Assembly: GCA_934316925.1 (NCBI GenBank) | Contig: CAKREC010000074.1 | Span: 1 to 5,249, forward strand | Direction: 5' to 3' | Source of the DNA: an uncultured Eubacterium sp. | Lineage (GTDB): Bacteria > Bacillota > Clostridia > Lachnospirales > Lachnospiraceae | DNA length: 5,249 nt | Notes under the pieces: generated by a model | Databases searched by the model: none | What the model was told of the DNA's origin: nothing | Seen by the model: the letters and a program-made list of their open reading frames with translations, nothing else | Position numbers and translations under genes: made by a program | Shown: piece by piece, positions 1-4,812 of the stretch | Layout of the letters: each line of letters starts with the position of its first letter | How positions within the stretch are numbered: the first letter of the stretch is position 1

Positions 1-77
1 CAGGAAGCTTTTCAGCCGGTGAACTTCCCTCTCTGTCAGGAAAAAAGAATCTTACTGTGCACGTTCATTGCCTTTAC
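1..77 (-). ncRNA. T-box leader, 5' part (partial, runs off left edge)
   Basis: Read on the minus strand, the RNA after the promoter at 84-113 shows the ordered Stem I hallmarks of a T-box tRNA-sensing leader. These are an ACAGTAAG segment (49-58) matching the AGTA loop-E/S-turn element, an AGAGAGGG segment (27-34) matching the conserved AG-bulge sequence, and a GGCTG distal-loop segment (13-17) followed by AAAAGC. T-box leaders bind an uncharged tRNA and control read-through into aminoacyl-tRNA synthetase or amino-acid genes in Gram-positive bacteria. The specifier codon lies on the 3' side of Stem I, and the antiterminator and controlled gene also lie beyond position 1, so the amino acid cannot be read here. 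The start of the RNA, about 77, is inferred from the promoter spacing. The motif order makes the call fairly secure even though only about half of Stem I is present. Confidence 0.72.
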
Positions 78-83
78 TTTGAT

Positions 84-113
84 ATGATAATACCGGAATA
101 GCGGAAATGTCAA
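84..113 (-). promoter_or_regulatory. sigma-A promoter for the T-box transcript
   Basis: The minus strand has a consensus -35 TTGACA (108-113), an 18-base spacer and TATCAT (84-89) as -10. It sits 23 bases after the metallophosphoesterase stop and directly upstream of the T-box motifs, which makes it the natural start of that transcript. I see no convincing terminator between the upstream gene and this promoter. Confidence 0.65.
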
Positions 114-136
114 GGTCTTTTCATCATCCGGCCTGC

Positions 137-841
137 TTATACTTCTTTCCATAAAATTTTTTCCACAGTGTCGATCACCGGATATTTCTGTGTTCCGATG
201 GGACGTCCGTCCCGATAGGTGGAAAATACATCGCAGGAGATCACATTACTGCTTCTGTATATTTTCTCCACCGGTGTATGTCCGACAACCTGTAAAAGGC
301 TGTCTTCTCCATACATTGCCTCCTGATAACACTGCGGGCGGTACCAGATGGGACTGGCACTGCACCATAGCTGCTCCGGTCCCATGGTATTTATCTCCGC
401 GATAGTTTCGTCCACAGAGTCTGTATTTTTCACATTTTCCTCTATAAATGCCTGTAGGATACCGCCATGGCAGAACAATACATCATCGATCCTCTGTATG
501 TAGCGGATCTGATTCCCGTCCGGCAAGGCCTCCTTAAGTTCCTCCAGTTTATTTCTGACCGTATAGGCTGCCGCCCGACTGTATCCCGATTCCCGCTCAT
601 TCCACAGATAGCATAGATCATGATTCCCGTAACACCACAGAGTGTCGGGGAATTCCTTTGCAAAAGAGATCGCCGCGTCAAAAGTCTGCTCATACAATTC
701 AATGTCATATTCCCTGTTCCAGTCATCCGGGATGTCCATCAGGCATACTGCCCGATCTGCCACACCTTTTCTCATCCGTTCAGCCGCTTCCGTGAACATA
801 TATGGTTTTAAATGAACATCCGGTATCACAAGTGCTTTCAT
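137..841 (-). CDS. metallophosphoesterase (calcineurin-like, PPP-type fold)
   Basis: This is a 234-residue cytoplasmic protein with no signal peptide or membrane segment. It carries the ordered metal-binding motifs of the calcineurin-like phosphoesterase superfamily: DVH (D8, H10), D36 in LMDIPDDW, YGNHD (71-75), CHGG (124-127) and VGHTP (186-190). In this superfamily those residues hold two metal ions and hydrolyse phosphomono- or diesters. The second motif reads MD rather than the usual GD, but the ligand Asp is kept. The C-terminal GHTP block, followed by a conserved-looking strand and DVFSTYRDG, resembles PPP-type protein or dinucleotide phosphatases; the substrate cannot be told. A GGAG ribosome binding site lies 8 bases before the ATG. 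It follows the 196-aa gene by 24 bases with no terminator between, so the two are probably cotranscribed. The family assignment is secure; the specific role is not. Confidence 0.9.
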   Translation of the reverse strand: MKALVIPDVHLKPYMFTEAAERMRKGVADRAVCLMDIPDDWNREYDIELYEQTFDAAISFAKEFPDTLWCYGNHDLCYLWNERESGYSRAAAYTVRNKLEELKEALPDGNQIRYIQRIDDVLFCHGGILQAFIEENVKNTDSVDETIAEINTMGPEQLWCSASPIWYRPQCYQEAMYGEDSLLQVVGHTPVEKIYRSSNVISCDVFSTYRDGRPIGTQKYPVIDTVEKILWKEV

Positions 842-865
842 ATCTGCTTCTCCACGTTTCTTTTG

Positions 866-1456
866 CTAAACAAAAGTATCTTTCCGCCGGAATCTGGTGC
901 CTCTGTCCGGGGTCCCGGCCGGCTTGGGCTCCCCTATCTTCCAGCGTTTTCCCTGATAATACAAGACATCGGATTTTTTCCAAAAATAGCTGTCATTCCG
1001 CATCAGGAGGATATAGGCTGCTCCAACTGCGGGGATTCCATCTGTAAAACCTACCCACATCCACCCCGCATATTCCGGTCTCCATCCCAAAATATCATAT
1101 CCACTCCGCCGTATTCCCTTGGAATCAGTGGCCTGCCCAGGCACAAGCCAGCCAATACATTCATAATAGGTTCCGCTCTCTGTGCTGTCTACTTCGTATA
1201 CCTCATAACAGCCTTTGCCCTCTTCACTTTTGCGAATATATCCATTGCAAATCGGATACCTGAAATTTTCACAATCTTCCATGTAGGGAAAGCGATGTAT
1301 ATATTCATAATTCTCTCCGGCAATGCATCCTTTGAGCTTATCTCTGTTGTAGTCGAAATCATTTCCTTCATAGAAGTTATAATCTTCGCCGAAATAAGCA
1401 TCGCAGGATTCATCCTGCAAATAACCACTAGCATAATACACTTTTTGTATACTCAT
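866..1456 (-). CDS. hypothetical protein, 196 aa, aromatic- and Cys-containing
   Basis: I do not recognise this family. The 196-residue product has no signal peptide and no clear membrane segment. It is very rich in Tyr and Trp, with six scattered cysteines (C18, C44, C61, C70, C82, C99), an acidic Tyr-rich N-terminal half and a basic C-terminus (residues about 168-196). A central block, ECIGWLVPGQ (98-107), then GWRPEYAGWMWVGF (123-136), looks like a compact beta-rich domain. The ATG is preceded by GAAAGGG at about 7 bases, a moderate ribosome binding site. The stop of a short upstream open frame overlaps this ATG as ATGA, which would allow translational coupling. It precedes the metallophosphoesterase by 24 bases in a likely two-gene unit. 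Coding is supported by length, ribosome binding site and orderly spacing; the function is unknown. Confidence 0.75.
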   Translation of the reverse strand: MSIQKVYYASGYLQDESCDAYFGEDYNFYEGNDFDYNRDKLKGCIAGENYEYIHRFPYMEDCENFRYPICNGYIRKSEEGKGCYEVYEVDSTESGTYYECIGWLVPGQATDSKGIRRSGYDILGWRPEYAGWMWVGFTDGIPAVGAAYILLMRNDSYFWKKSDVLYYQGKRWKIGEPKPAGTPDRGTRFRRKDTFV

Positions 1457-1566
1457 ACATTTTCCCTTTCGTCAACTATTTTCTGTTCCATGGTATCCAT
1501 CATAACCGGTGTTTCGCACCCACACCGGTTATCTCGGTCTACACCCTTTATGAATCTCAATACCAT
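1453..1566 (-). CDS. possible 37-aa leader ORF overlapping the 196-aa gene start
   Basis: This open frame of 37 codons begins at an ATG directly after the candidate -10 and ends with a TGA that overlaps the next gene's ATG (ATGA). The product contains RCGCETPV (residues 14-21) and a charged tail. No ribosome binding site precedes the ATG at 1564-1566. With the predicted transcript start at about 1564 it would be essentially leaderless, so translation is doubtful. Internal Met codons 22, 23 and 26 also lack good ribosome binding sites. The frame spans the nested inverted repeats, so its openness may be incidental. It is listed because the stop/start overlap is the kind seen in coupled genes and leader peptides. 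Confidence 0.22.
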   Translation of the reverse strand: MVLRFIKGVDRDNRCGCETPVMMDTMEQKIVDERENV

Positions 1567-1585
1567 ATTTATTGTAACAGAAAAT
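1478..1585 (-). promoter_or_regulatory. nested inverted-repeat element in the leader of the 196-aa gene
   Basis: Three nested inverted repeats are visible. The outer arms are 1478-1487 and 1576-1585 (10 of 10 bases, ATTTTCTGTT/AACAGAAAAT). The middle arms are 1490-1496 and 1560-1566 (7 of 7, ATGGTAT/ATACCAT). The inner hairpin is 1502-1512 and 1522-1532 (11 of 11, ATAACCGGTGT) with a 9-base loop. If transcription starts near 1564, the middle and inner stems fall inside the 5' leader RNA of the 196-aa gene, while the outer arms overlap the -10 region and must act, if at all, as DNA. There is no T-tract after the inner hairpin on the minus strand, so it is not a simple terminator. It matches no riboswitch class that I can name. 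It could be a structured leader, an operator, or a small palindromic mobile element; I see no target-site duplication. Confidence 0.5.
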
Positions 1586-1599
1586 CGTAATTTTTTTAA
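1571..1599 (-). promoter_or_regulatory. candidate extended -10 promoter for the 196-aa gene and phosphoesterase
   Basis: On the minus strand, TGT precedes TACAAT (-10 at 1571-1576), giving a TG-extended -10. A weak -35, TTAAAA (1594-1599), lies 17 bases upstream. An inverted pair, TAACAGAA (1575-1582) and TTCTGTTA (1604-1611), flanks the -35, and a third TTCTGTT copy lies at 1481-1487. This spacing would suit a repressor site, but the stretch is AT-rich. It lies just downstream of the terminator that closes the preceding operon, which is where a new promoter is expected. Confidence 0.45.
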
Positions 1600-1620
1600 T
1601 TTCTTCTGTTATATATAACG

Positions 1621-1656
1621 AAAAACCGCTGAATGTGCATAAATGCATTCAACGGC
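1621..1656 (-). terminator. rho-independent terminator of the radical SAM/peptide operon
   Basis: Read on the minus strand, an 11-base stem (arms 1646-1656 and 1625-1635, with two G-U pairs) closes a 10-base loop and runs directly into a TTTTT tract (1621-1625). It begins 13 bases after the stop of the 45-residue peptide gene. It has no U-tract in the plus direction, so it is one-way. Besides ending the operon, it would protect the 3' end of the peptide message. Confidence 0.8.
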
Positions 1657-1669
1657 TTAACGATTCATA

Positions 1670-1807
1670 TTATTTCGGCAAATTGGGATTGCATGTGGGT
1701 ACATGCGGATTACAGGTCGGTGCATCTACCGGGCACGGTGTACAGCCTGCGTCAACCTTTCTGTCAACTTTTTCGTCAGCGGTAAATTCTGTTAAACATT
1801 CTAACAT
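1670..1807 (-). CDS. Cys/Pro-rich peptide, putative RiPP precursor (45 aa)
   Basis: This gene is too short for routine gene calling. The 45-residue product starts at an ATG preceded by a strong ribosome binding site, GAAGGTGA with 5 bases of spacing. Residues 1-21 form a charged leader-like part (LTEFTADEK, then KVDRKVDAG with one Cys, C4). Residues 22-45 form a Pro/Cys core with C22, C25, C32 and C39. C25, C32 and C39 are exactly seven residues apart within a repeated PTCNPxxP pattern, and the peptide ends in NLPK. The gene lies 35 bases after the radical SAM/SPASM gene and just before the operon terminator. Leader plus Cys-rich core beside a SPASM maturase is the standard layout of radical-SAM RiPPs, in which Cys sulfur is often linked to a neighbouring residue as a thioether. 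That this peptide is the substrate is inference. It does not look like SCIFF-type six-Cys peptides or CXXX-repeat precursors, and I recognise no named family. Confidence 0.8.
   Translation of the reverse strand: MLECLTEFTADEKVDRKVDAGCTPCPVDAPTCNPHVPTCNPNLPK
1673..1735 (-). repeat. heptad CNPxxPT repeat in the peptide core
   Basis: Residues 25-45 of the peptide split into three seven-residue units, CPVDAPT, CNPHVPT and CNPNLPK, each opening with Cys then Pro or Asn-Pro. Codons differ between the units (for example TGT/TGC and CCG/CCC), so the repeat is kept at the protein level rather than being a fresh DNA duplication. Unit 1 carries D28 where units 2 and 3 have His and Asn in the variable part. 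Confidence 0.7.
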
Positions 1808-1842
1808 CTTTTTCACCTTCTTTCCTTTTACTCTATGATTCT

Positions 1843-3036
1843 TTATGAATTTTTAAGGAGTCCATCCATAAATTCTTCTACATCTGCCCAGGTTCCTTCC
1901 TGCGGATCATAGGTACAATACCACGGCTTATCATAGATTTCGTTTCCGTTGCTGTCTGGTCTGCAATCAAAACAGGCATATCTAAATTCACAATCTTTGC
2001 AGCCTTTAATTTTGTCCTTTGTGAGAAATGCCGGTTCCGTACCTAACATTTTTGTAATAGGTATTTCTTTGATATTGCCATACGTCAGACGGCGCTCCAT
2101 AACACAGGGATATACATCCAGCTTACAATCAATATAAAGTCTGGCTCCGAAACAGTTATGTACTTTTTGGTTTCGCAGAAAATTATCCGCACTTACCGGT
2201 TTCCGAAAAGTCTCTTTCGTTATCAGTTTTCTGCGCAGCATATCCCGGGAATACAGATGCAGTCCTGCTCTCCCTGTTACCCGGGGCAAATCAGCTCTTG
2301 CCATTGCCCTTTTATCATCAAACACATATCTCGGAATATCTTTCATCTCTACGGATGCTACTCTCACAGTATTCCCAAGATCCAGTGCCCTACAAATGCG
2401 ATCCTTTGTCAGATTGTAGGAGCCTTTTGTACAAGTCACATAATCATGAACTGCACTGTCCGCCGCATATAGGGAAAATGCCAGAGCAACTTTTCTGTCT
2501 GTGATCAGTTCCAGTAATTCATCCGTTAGCAGCGTTCCGTTCGTGTACACTTCAACAAACTCAAAGGTATCCTTCGCAATTTTGATCATCTCAGCTATCT
2601 GTGGATGAATCAAAGGTTCTCCACCTACCAACTGTATCCGCTTTATGTCGATGGAATGTAAAGCGTTCACCGCTGTCTCAAAATCCTGCATTGTCATATC
2701 ACTGATTTCCACATTTTTGGAAGAACCTTCGTAACAATGTCTGCAATATAAGTTACAACGCTGTGTAATCTCTATCCATGCAAAATCAATGTTTTTTCCA
2801 TACAGATATGGGCAAATTTCTTCCACCAATTTGCTCTTGTCAGCAATCACAATATCCTCTTTTATGAAAAAATCTCTGACAGTGACAGGAACATTTTTAT
2901 AAGCCTCCGAAGCAAGCTGATGTAAATATTCCAGATGTTCAGAATCCAGATGATATAGTTTCCGGCTGTTAAGATTATAAATGCAATGATGCTTTGCCCC
3001 TGATACTATATGGACATTATTCTGTAACTTATACAT
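1843..3036 (-). CDS. radical SAM/SPASM peptide maturase
   Basis: Numbered from the ATG at 3036, the protein has 397 residues. The radical SAM core shows C94-x3-C98-x2-C101 (RCNLYCRHCYE), which binds the catalytic 4Fe-4S cluster, and GGEP at 138-141 for SAM binding. The C-terminal SPASM region has C295, C304, C311, then C346-x2-C349-x5-C355-x2-C358 and C374, enough for two auxiliary clusters. Residues 1-80 contain VHIVSG and IYNLNSRKLYHLD, like the N-terminal recognition part of other SPASM peptide maturases and possibly PqqD/RRE-like. Such enzymes install crosslinks on ribosomal peptides; the 45-residue peptide 35 bases downstream is the obvious substrate. In the VYPC block, Leu replaces the usual Gly and an additional Cys (C304) appears. 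The start is uncertain: GAGGAG at 3052-3057 lies 15 bases before the ATG, while TTG codons at 3051 and 3048 are closer. The enzyme class is secure; the exact reaction is not known. Confidence 0.92.
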   Translation of the reverse strand: MYKLQNNVHIVSGAKHHCIYNLNSRKLYHLDSEHLEYLHQLASEAYKNVPVTVRDFFIKEDIVIADKSKLVEEICPYLYGKNIDFAWIEITQRCNLYCRHCYEGSSKNVEISDMTMQDFETAVNALHSIDIKRIQLVGGEPLIHPQIAEMIKIAKDTFEFVEVYTNGTLLTDELLELITDRKVALAFSLYAADSAVHDYVTCTKGSYNLTKDRICRALDLGNTVRVASVEMKDIPRYVFDDKRAMARADLPRVTGRAGLHLYSRDMLRRKLITKETFRKPVSADNFLRNQKVHNCFGARLYIDCKLDVYPCVMERRLTYGNIKEIPITKMLGTEPAFLTKDKIKGCKDCEFRYACFDCRPDSNGNEIYDKPWYCTYDPQEGTWADVEEFMDGLLKNS

Positions 3037-3099
3037 CGGATAAAACAACAACTCCTCTACTAACTATATGAAACAGTACAAAGATTGCGCCATTCCATC

Positions 3100-3342
3100 T
3101 TATACTGTCTTCGTTCCTACAAATCCTGAATTTCCTCTATCCCCTATAATCTTCTCTATCGTTCCATCTTCCTTATAGTAGATTCTGTAAGTATCATGAC
3201 CTTTATCATTTTTCATAGGAACCAGCATCTCCACATGGCTTCCCATATCCTTGCAGATGACTCCGTCCTCGTCCTGAACTGCATCATATTTCAGCATATC
3301 CAAAATACTAATTTTGGCATTTCTTACATCATAGTATCCCAT
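3100..3342 (-). CDS. hypothetical protein, 80 aa
   Basis: I do not recognise this family. The start at 3342 is chosen because GGGAGGAG precedes it at about 6 bases; the in-frame ATG at 3381 has no ribosome binding site and sits immediately after the upstream stop. The product is soluble and charged, opening MGYYDVRNAK. Its second half (HDTYRIYYKEDGTIEKI, residues about 53-69) looks like paired beta strands, followed by a Gly-rich tail (GDRGNSGFVG). It has a single Cys, so it does not resemble a Cys-crosslinked precursor. It lies third in the five-gene operon, between the 69-aa gene and the maturase gene. A recognition, chaperone or immunity role next to a RiPP maturase is conceivable, but nothing in the sequence shows it. 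Confidence 0.68.
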   Translation of the reverse strand: MGYYDVRNAKISILDMLKYDAVQDEDGVICKDMGSHVEMLVPMKNDKGHDTYRIYYKEDGTIEKIIGDRGNSGFVGTKTV

Positions 3343-3383
3343 CTTTTTTCTCCTCCCTATGACACGCAAACAATATTTCATTT

Positions 3384-3593
3384 TTACAAAAGTCTCTCCA
3401 CCGCTTTTGCAGACTCTGATTTACCCATTTTCTTCAGATTTGAAGCTAAAGCTCTGAGGGAAGTCTCTGCTCTGTACACATTTCCATTTTTCACACACCA
3501 AATTGCATTTTCAATTAGATCAGCATTTGCACTGTCTAGATCCCCAATTCTTGACAACCAATTCTTTAATCCTTCTAAATCATCTACACTCAT
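3384..3593 (-). CDS. hypothetical small helical protein, 69 aa
   Basis: I do not recognise this family. The ATG has a strong AAGGAGG ribosome binding site about 7 bases upstream. The 69 residues are mostly helix-forming and look like two or three amphipathic helices (LEGLKNWLSRI; NADLIENAIWCVKNG; AETSLRALASNLKKM), with a basic Lys-rich segment near residues 54-58 and a C-terminal VERLL. There is one Cys and no Gly-Gly or similar leader cleavage motif. It starts 42 bases after the membrane coiled-coil gene and its stop is 41 bases before the 80-aa gene, consistent with cotranscription. It may be a small adaptor or helical bundle; the function is unknown. Confidence 0.72.
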   Translation of the reverse strand: MSVDDLEGLKNWLSRIGDLDSANADLIENAIWCVKNGNVYRAETSLRALASNLKKMGKSESAKAVERLL

Positions 3594-3622
3594 TTTTCTT
3601 CCTCCTTATCACTTTTGGGCAT

Positions 3623-3657
3623 TGTATCATTCTTTTCATTGCTGAATAGATGATACA
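3623..3657 (-). repeat. 8-bp inverted repeat across the end of the 361-aa gene
   Basis: TGTATCAT (3623-3630) and ATGATACA (3650-3657) pair perfectly around a 19-base loop that includes the stop codon of the 361-aa gene. The stem is short and AT-rich and has no U-tract, so it is not a terminator. It could be a weak intercistronic hairpin or chance. The minus-strand TGATACAAT inside it resembles an extended -10 but lacks a -35. Confidence 0.25.
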
Positions 3658-4721
3658 CTTGAATTTAACTTTGATATGCTGGACTCAATTGTTTCTAAAC
3701 GATTTATTAATTCACTCTGCGTCATTGTATAAGAATCCCTTGTTCTTTCAGCTTCTCGCTGTATTGTTTCAATAATATTTTTGCCCGTTGTTACAACTAC
3801 CTTTTGAATAGCCAAATTTTCTTCTCGGCGTTGTGCATCATCACGCAATCTCAATCCTAGTTTAACCCATGCAGACGCTGCACCAATCTGACATGATCTC
3901 ATAATCAGCTGTGTTTCATCCAGGCACCAACATACAGACTCTACATTTCCTTTAGATGGTTGCTCAATTCCACACTGTTTCCATAAATCATCATATCGCT
4001 TACACAAGACCTCACATTCCTGGCACATATTCGCAAGTATTTTCCTATGCTTTTCTAATTCTACCGACAATTGCTGTTTTGCTACTTCCTCAGCCTTTAC
4101 TCTATTTACTTCATTTCTGTATCTGATTTGTTCGTTTTTTTTAGAAATTTCATCATTTTCTCTTTTTATCTTCTCATTACGCTCTATTATTTTGATATTT
4201 GCATTCCTTATGGCATTATTCTTTCTCTTAAGTTCTTTAATCTTTTCTATATGCTCTATATGCTCTTCATACCTATCTGAAAGAATGCAACCCCATACAA
4301 TTTCTACAGTCAATATCAAAAAAAATGAAGCAATACACATTGCCATAGTCCTATTTATAATTTCTGGATTTACATTATTGTGTCTGAAAGAATTATTTAG
4401 TAAGCATAGTCCAATAGGTATAATCCAGAGATAATGCGTTTTTGCTTTTAAAAGGAGTTCCATTTTCTCTAATTTTCCACCATCCGAGTCAATATTCTCC
4501 CTCTCAGCTTCTGGGTATGGAATATTTTGCAAAGGCCACATAGCTTTTTTTTCAAAATATTTTTCATCATTATACTTAACCACAAGCTTGCAATTTTCCA
4601 TCTCTTTTTTACTCTTTAAAATTTGCTGACGAACCTTAGCTATCTTTACTATTACCTCCTTTAATTCATCTAATGCCCGATCTTCCGCCACAGTATAGCC
4701 TTTTGAGTAATCCGCCATCAT
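3636..4721 (-). CDS. two-pass membrane coiled-coil protein, 361 aa, unknown function
   Basis: I do not recognise this family. The N-terminal 95 residues are charged and largely helical. Two hydrophobic segments follow (about 97-111, HYLWIIPIGLCLL, and about 125-147, MAMCIASFFLILTVEIVWG) with a short linker. After them comes a long Lys/Glu/Asn-rich coiled coil (about 148-240), a Cys-bearing middle (C233, C236, C240, C250, C264, C266, C277), and a C-terminal Ser-rich helix (about 325-361). A hairpin in the membrane with both ends on the same side, probably cytoplasmic, is the simplest topology. The ribosome binding site CAGGTGA lies before tandem ATG codons at 4721 and 4718; either may start the protein. 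It is the first gene after the operon promoter, and its AT-rich codon use differs from the genes at 137-1456. A membrane scaffold or sensor is possible; nothing shows enzyme activity. Confidence 0.8.
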   Translation of the reverse strand: MMADYSKGYTVAEDRALDELKEVIVKIAKVRQQILKSKKEMENCKLVVKYNDEKYFEKKAMWPLQNIPYPEAERENIDSDGGKLEKMELLLKAKTHYLWIIPIGLCLLNNSFRHNNVNPEIINRTMAMCIASFFLILTVEIVWGCILSDRYEEHIEHIEKIKELKRKNNAIRNANIKIIERNEKIKRENDEISKKNEQIRYRNEVNRVKAEEVAKQQLSVELEKHRKILANMCQECEVLCKRYDDLWKQCGIEQPSKGNVESVCWCLDETQLIMRSCQIGAASAWVKLGLRLRDDAQRREENLAIQKVVVTTGKNIIETIQREAERTRDSYTMTQSELINRLETIESSISKLNSSVSSIQQ

Positions 4722-4771
4722 AATTTCACCTGATTCCGTTAACTTAAATCCTGTATAATATTGACATATTT

Positions 4772-4800
4772 ATTATAACGCATGTATTTTTCTATTTCAA
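4772..4800 (-). promoter_or_regulatory. sigma-A promoter of the five-gene operon
   Basis: On the minus strand, TTGAAA (4795-4800), a spacer of exactly 17 bases and a perfect TATAAT (4772-4777) form a near-consensus promoter. It lies 12 bases after the stop of the YD-repeat gene and would give a leader of roughly 40-45 bases before the first ATG. An imperfect AT-rich inverted repeat (about 4753-4779) overlaps the -10 and predicted start region and could be an operator, but its base composition makes chance pairing likely. I see no terminator between the YD-repeat gene and this promoter, so some read-through is possible. Confidence 0.8.
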
Positions 4801-4812
4801 TATTTTCCTAAT

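Noticed and set aside
812..1618. 268-codon open frame on the plus strand
   Set aside because: It lies antisense across the phosphoesterase start, the whole 196-aa gene and the leader, has no clear ribosome binding site, and reads as a low-complexity Ile/Phe/Ser product typical of a shadow frame.
3061..3097. 12-codon frame (MEWRNLCTVSYS) between the 80-aa gene and the maturase as a second precursor peptide
   Set aside because: It is too short, has no ribosome binding site of its own, only one Cys, and no resemblance to the 45-residue peptide.
3621..3629. minus-strand TGATACAAT as an internal extended -10 promoter before the 69-aa gene
   Set aside because: There is no -35-like hexamer at 16-18 bases, and the start would leave a leader of only about 20 bases; continuity from the upstream promoter explains expression more simply.
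3196..3645. 149-codon open frame on the plus strand
   Set aside because: It is antisense to the 69- and 80-aa genes, both of which have strong ribosome binding sites; the product is Phe/Ser/His-rich with no recognisable domain.
4761..4790. plus-strand TTGACA with TATTTT 18 bases downstream, a possible antisense promoter
   Set aside because: The -10 is poor, the stretch is AT-rich, and no plus-strand gene follows; the minus-strand promoter here is far better.
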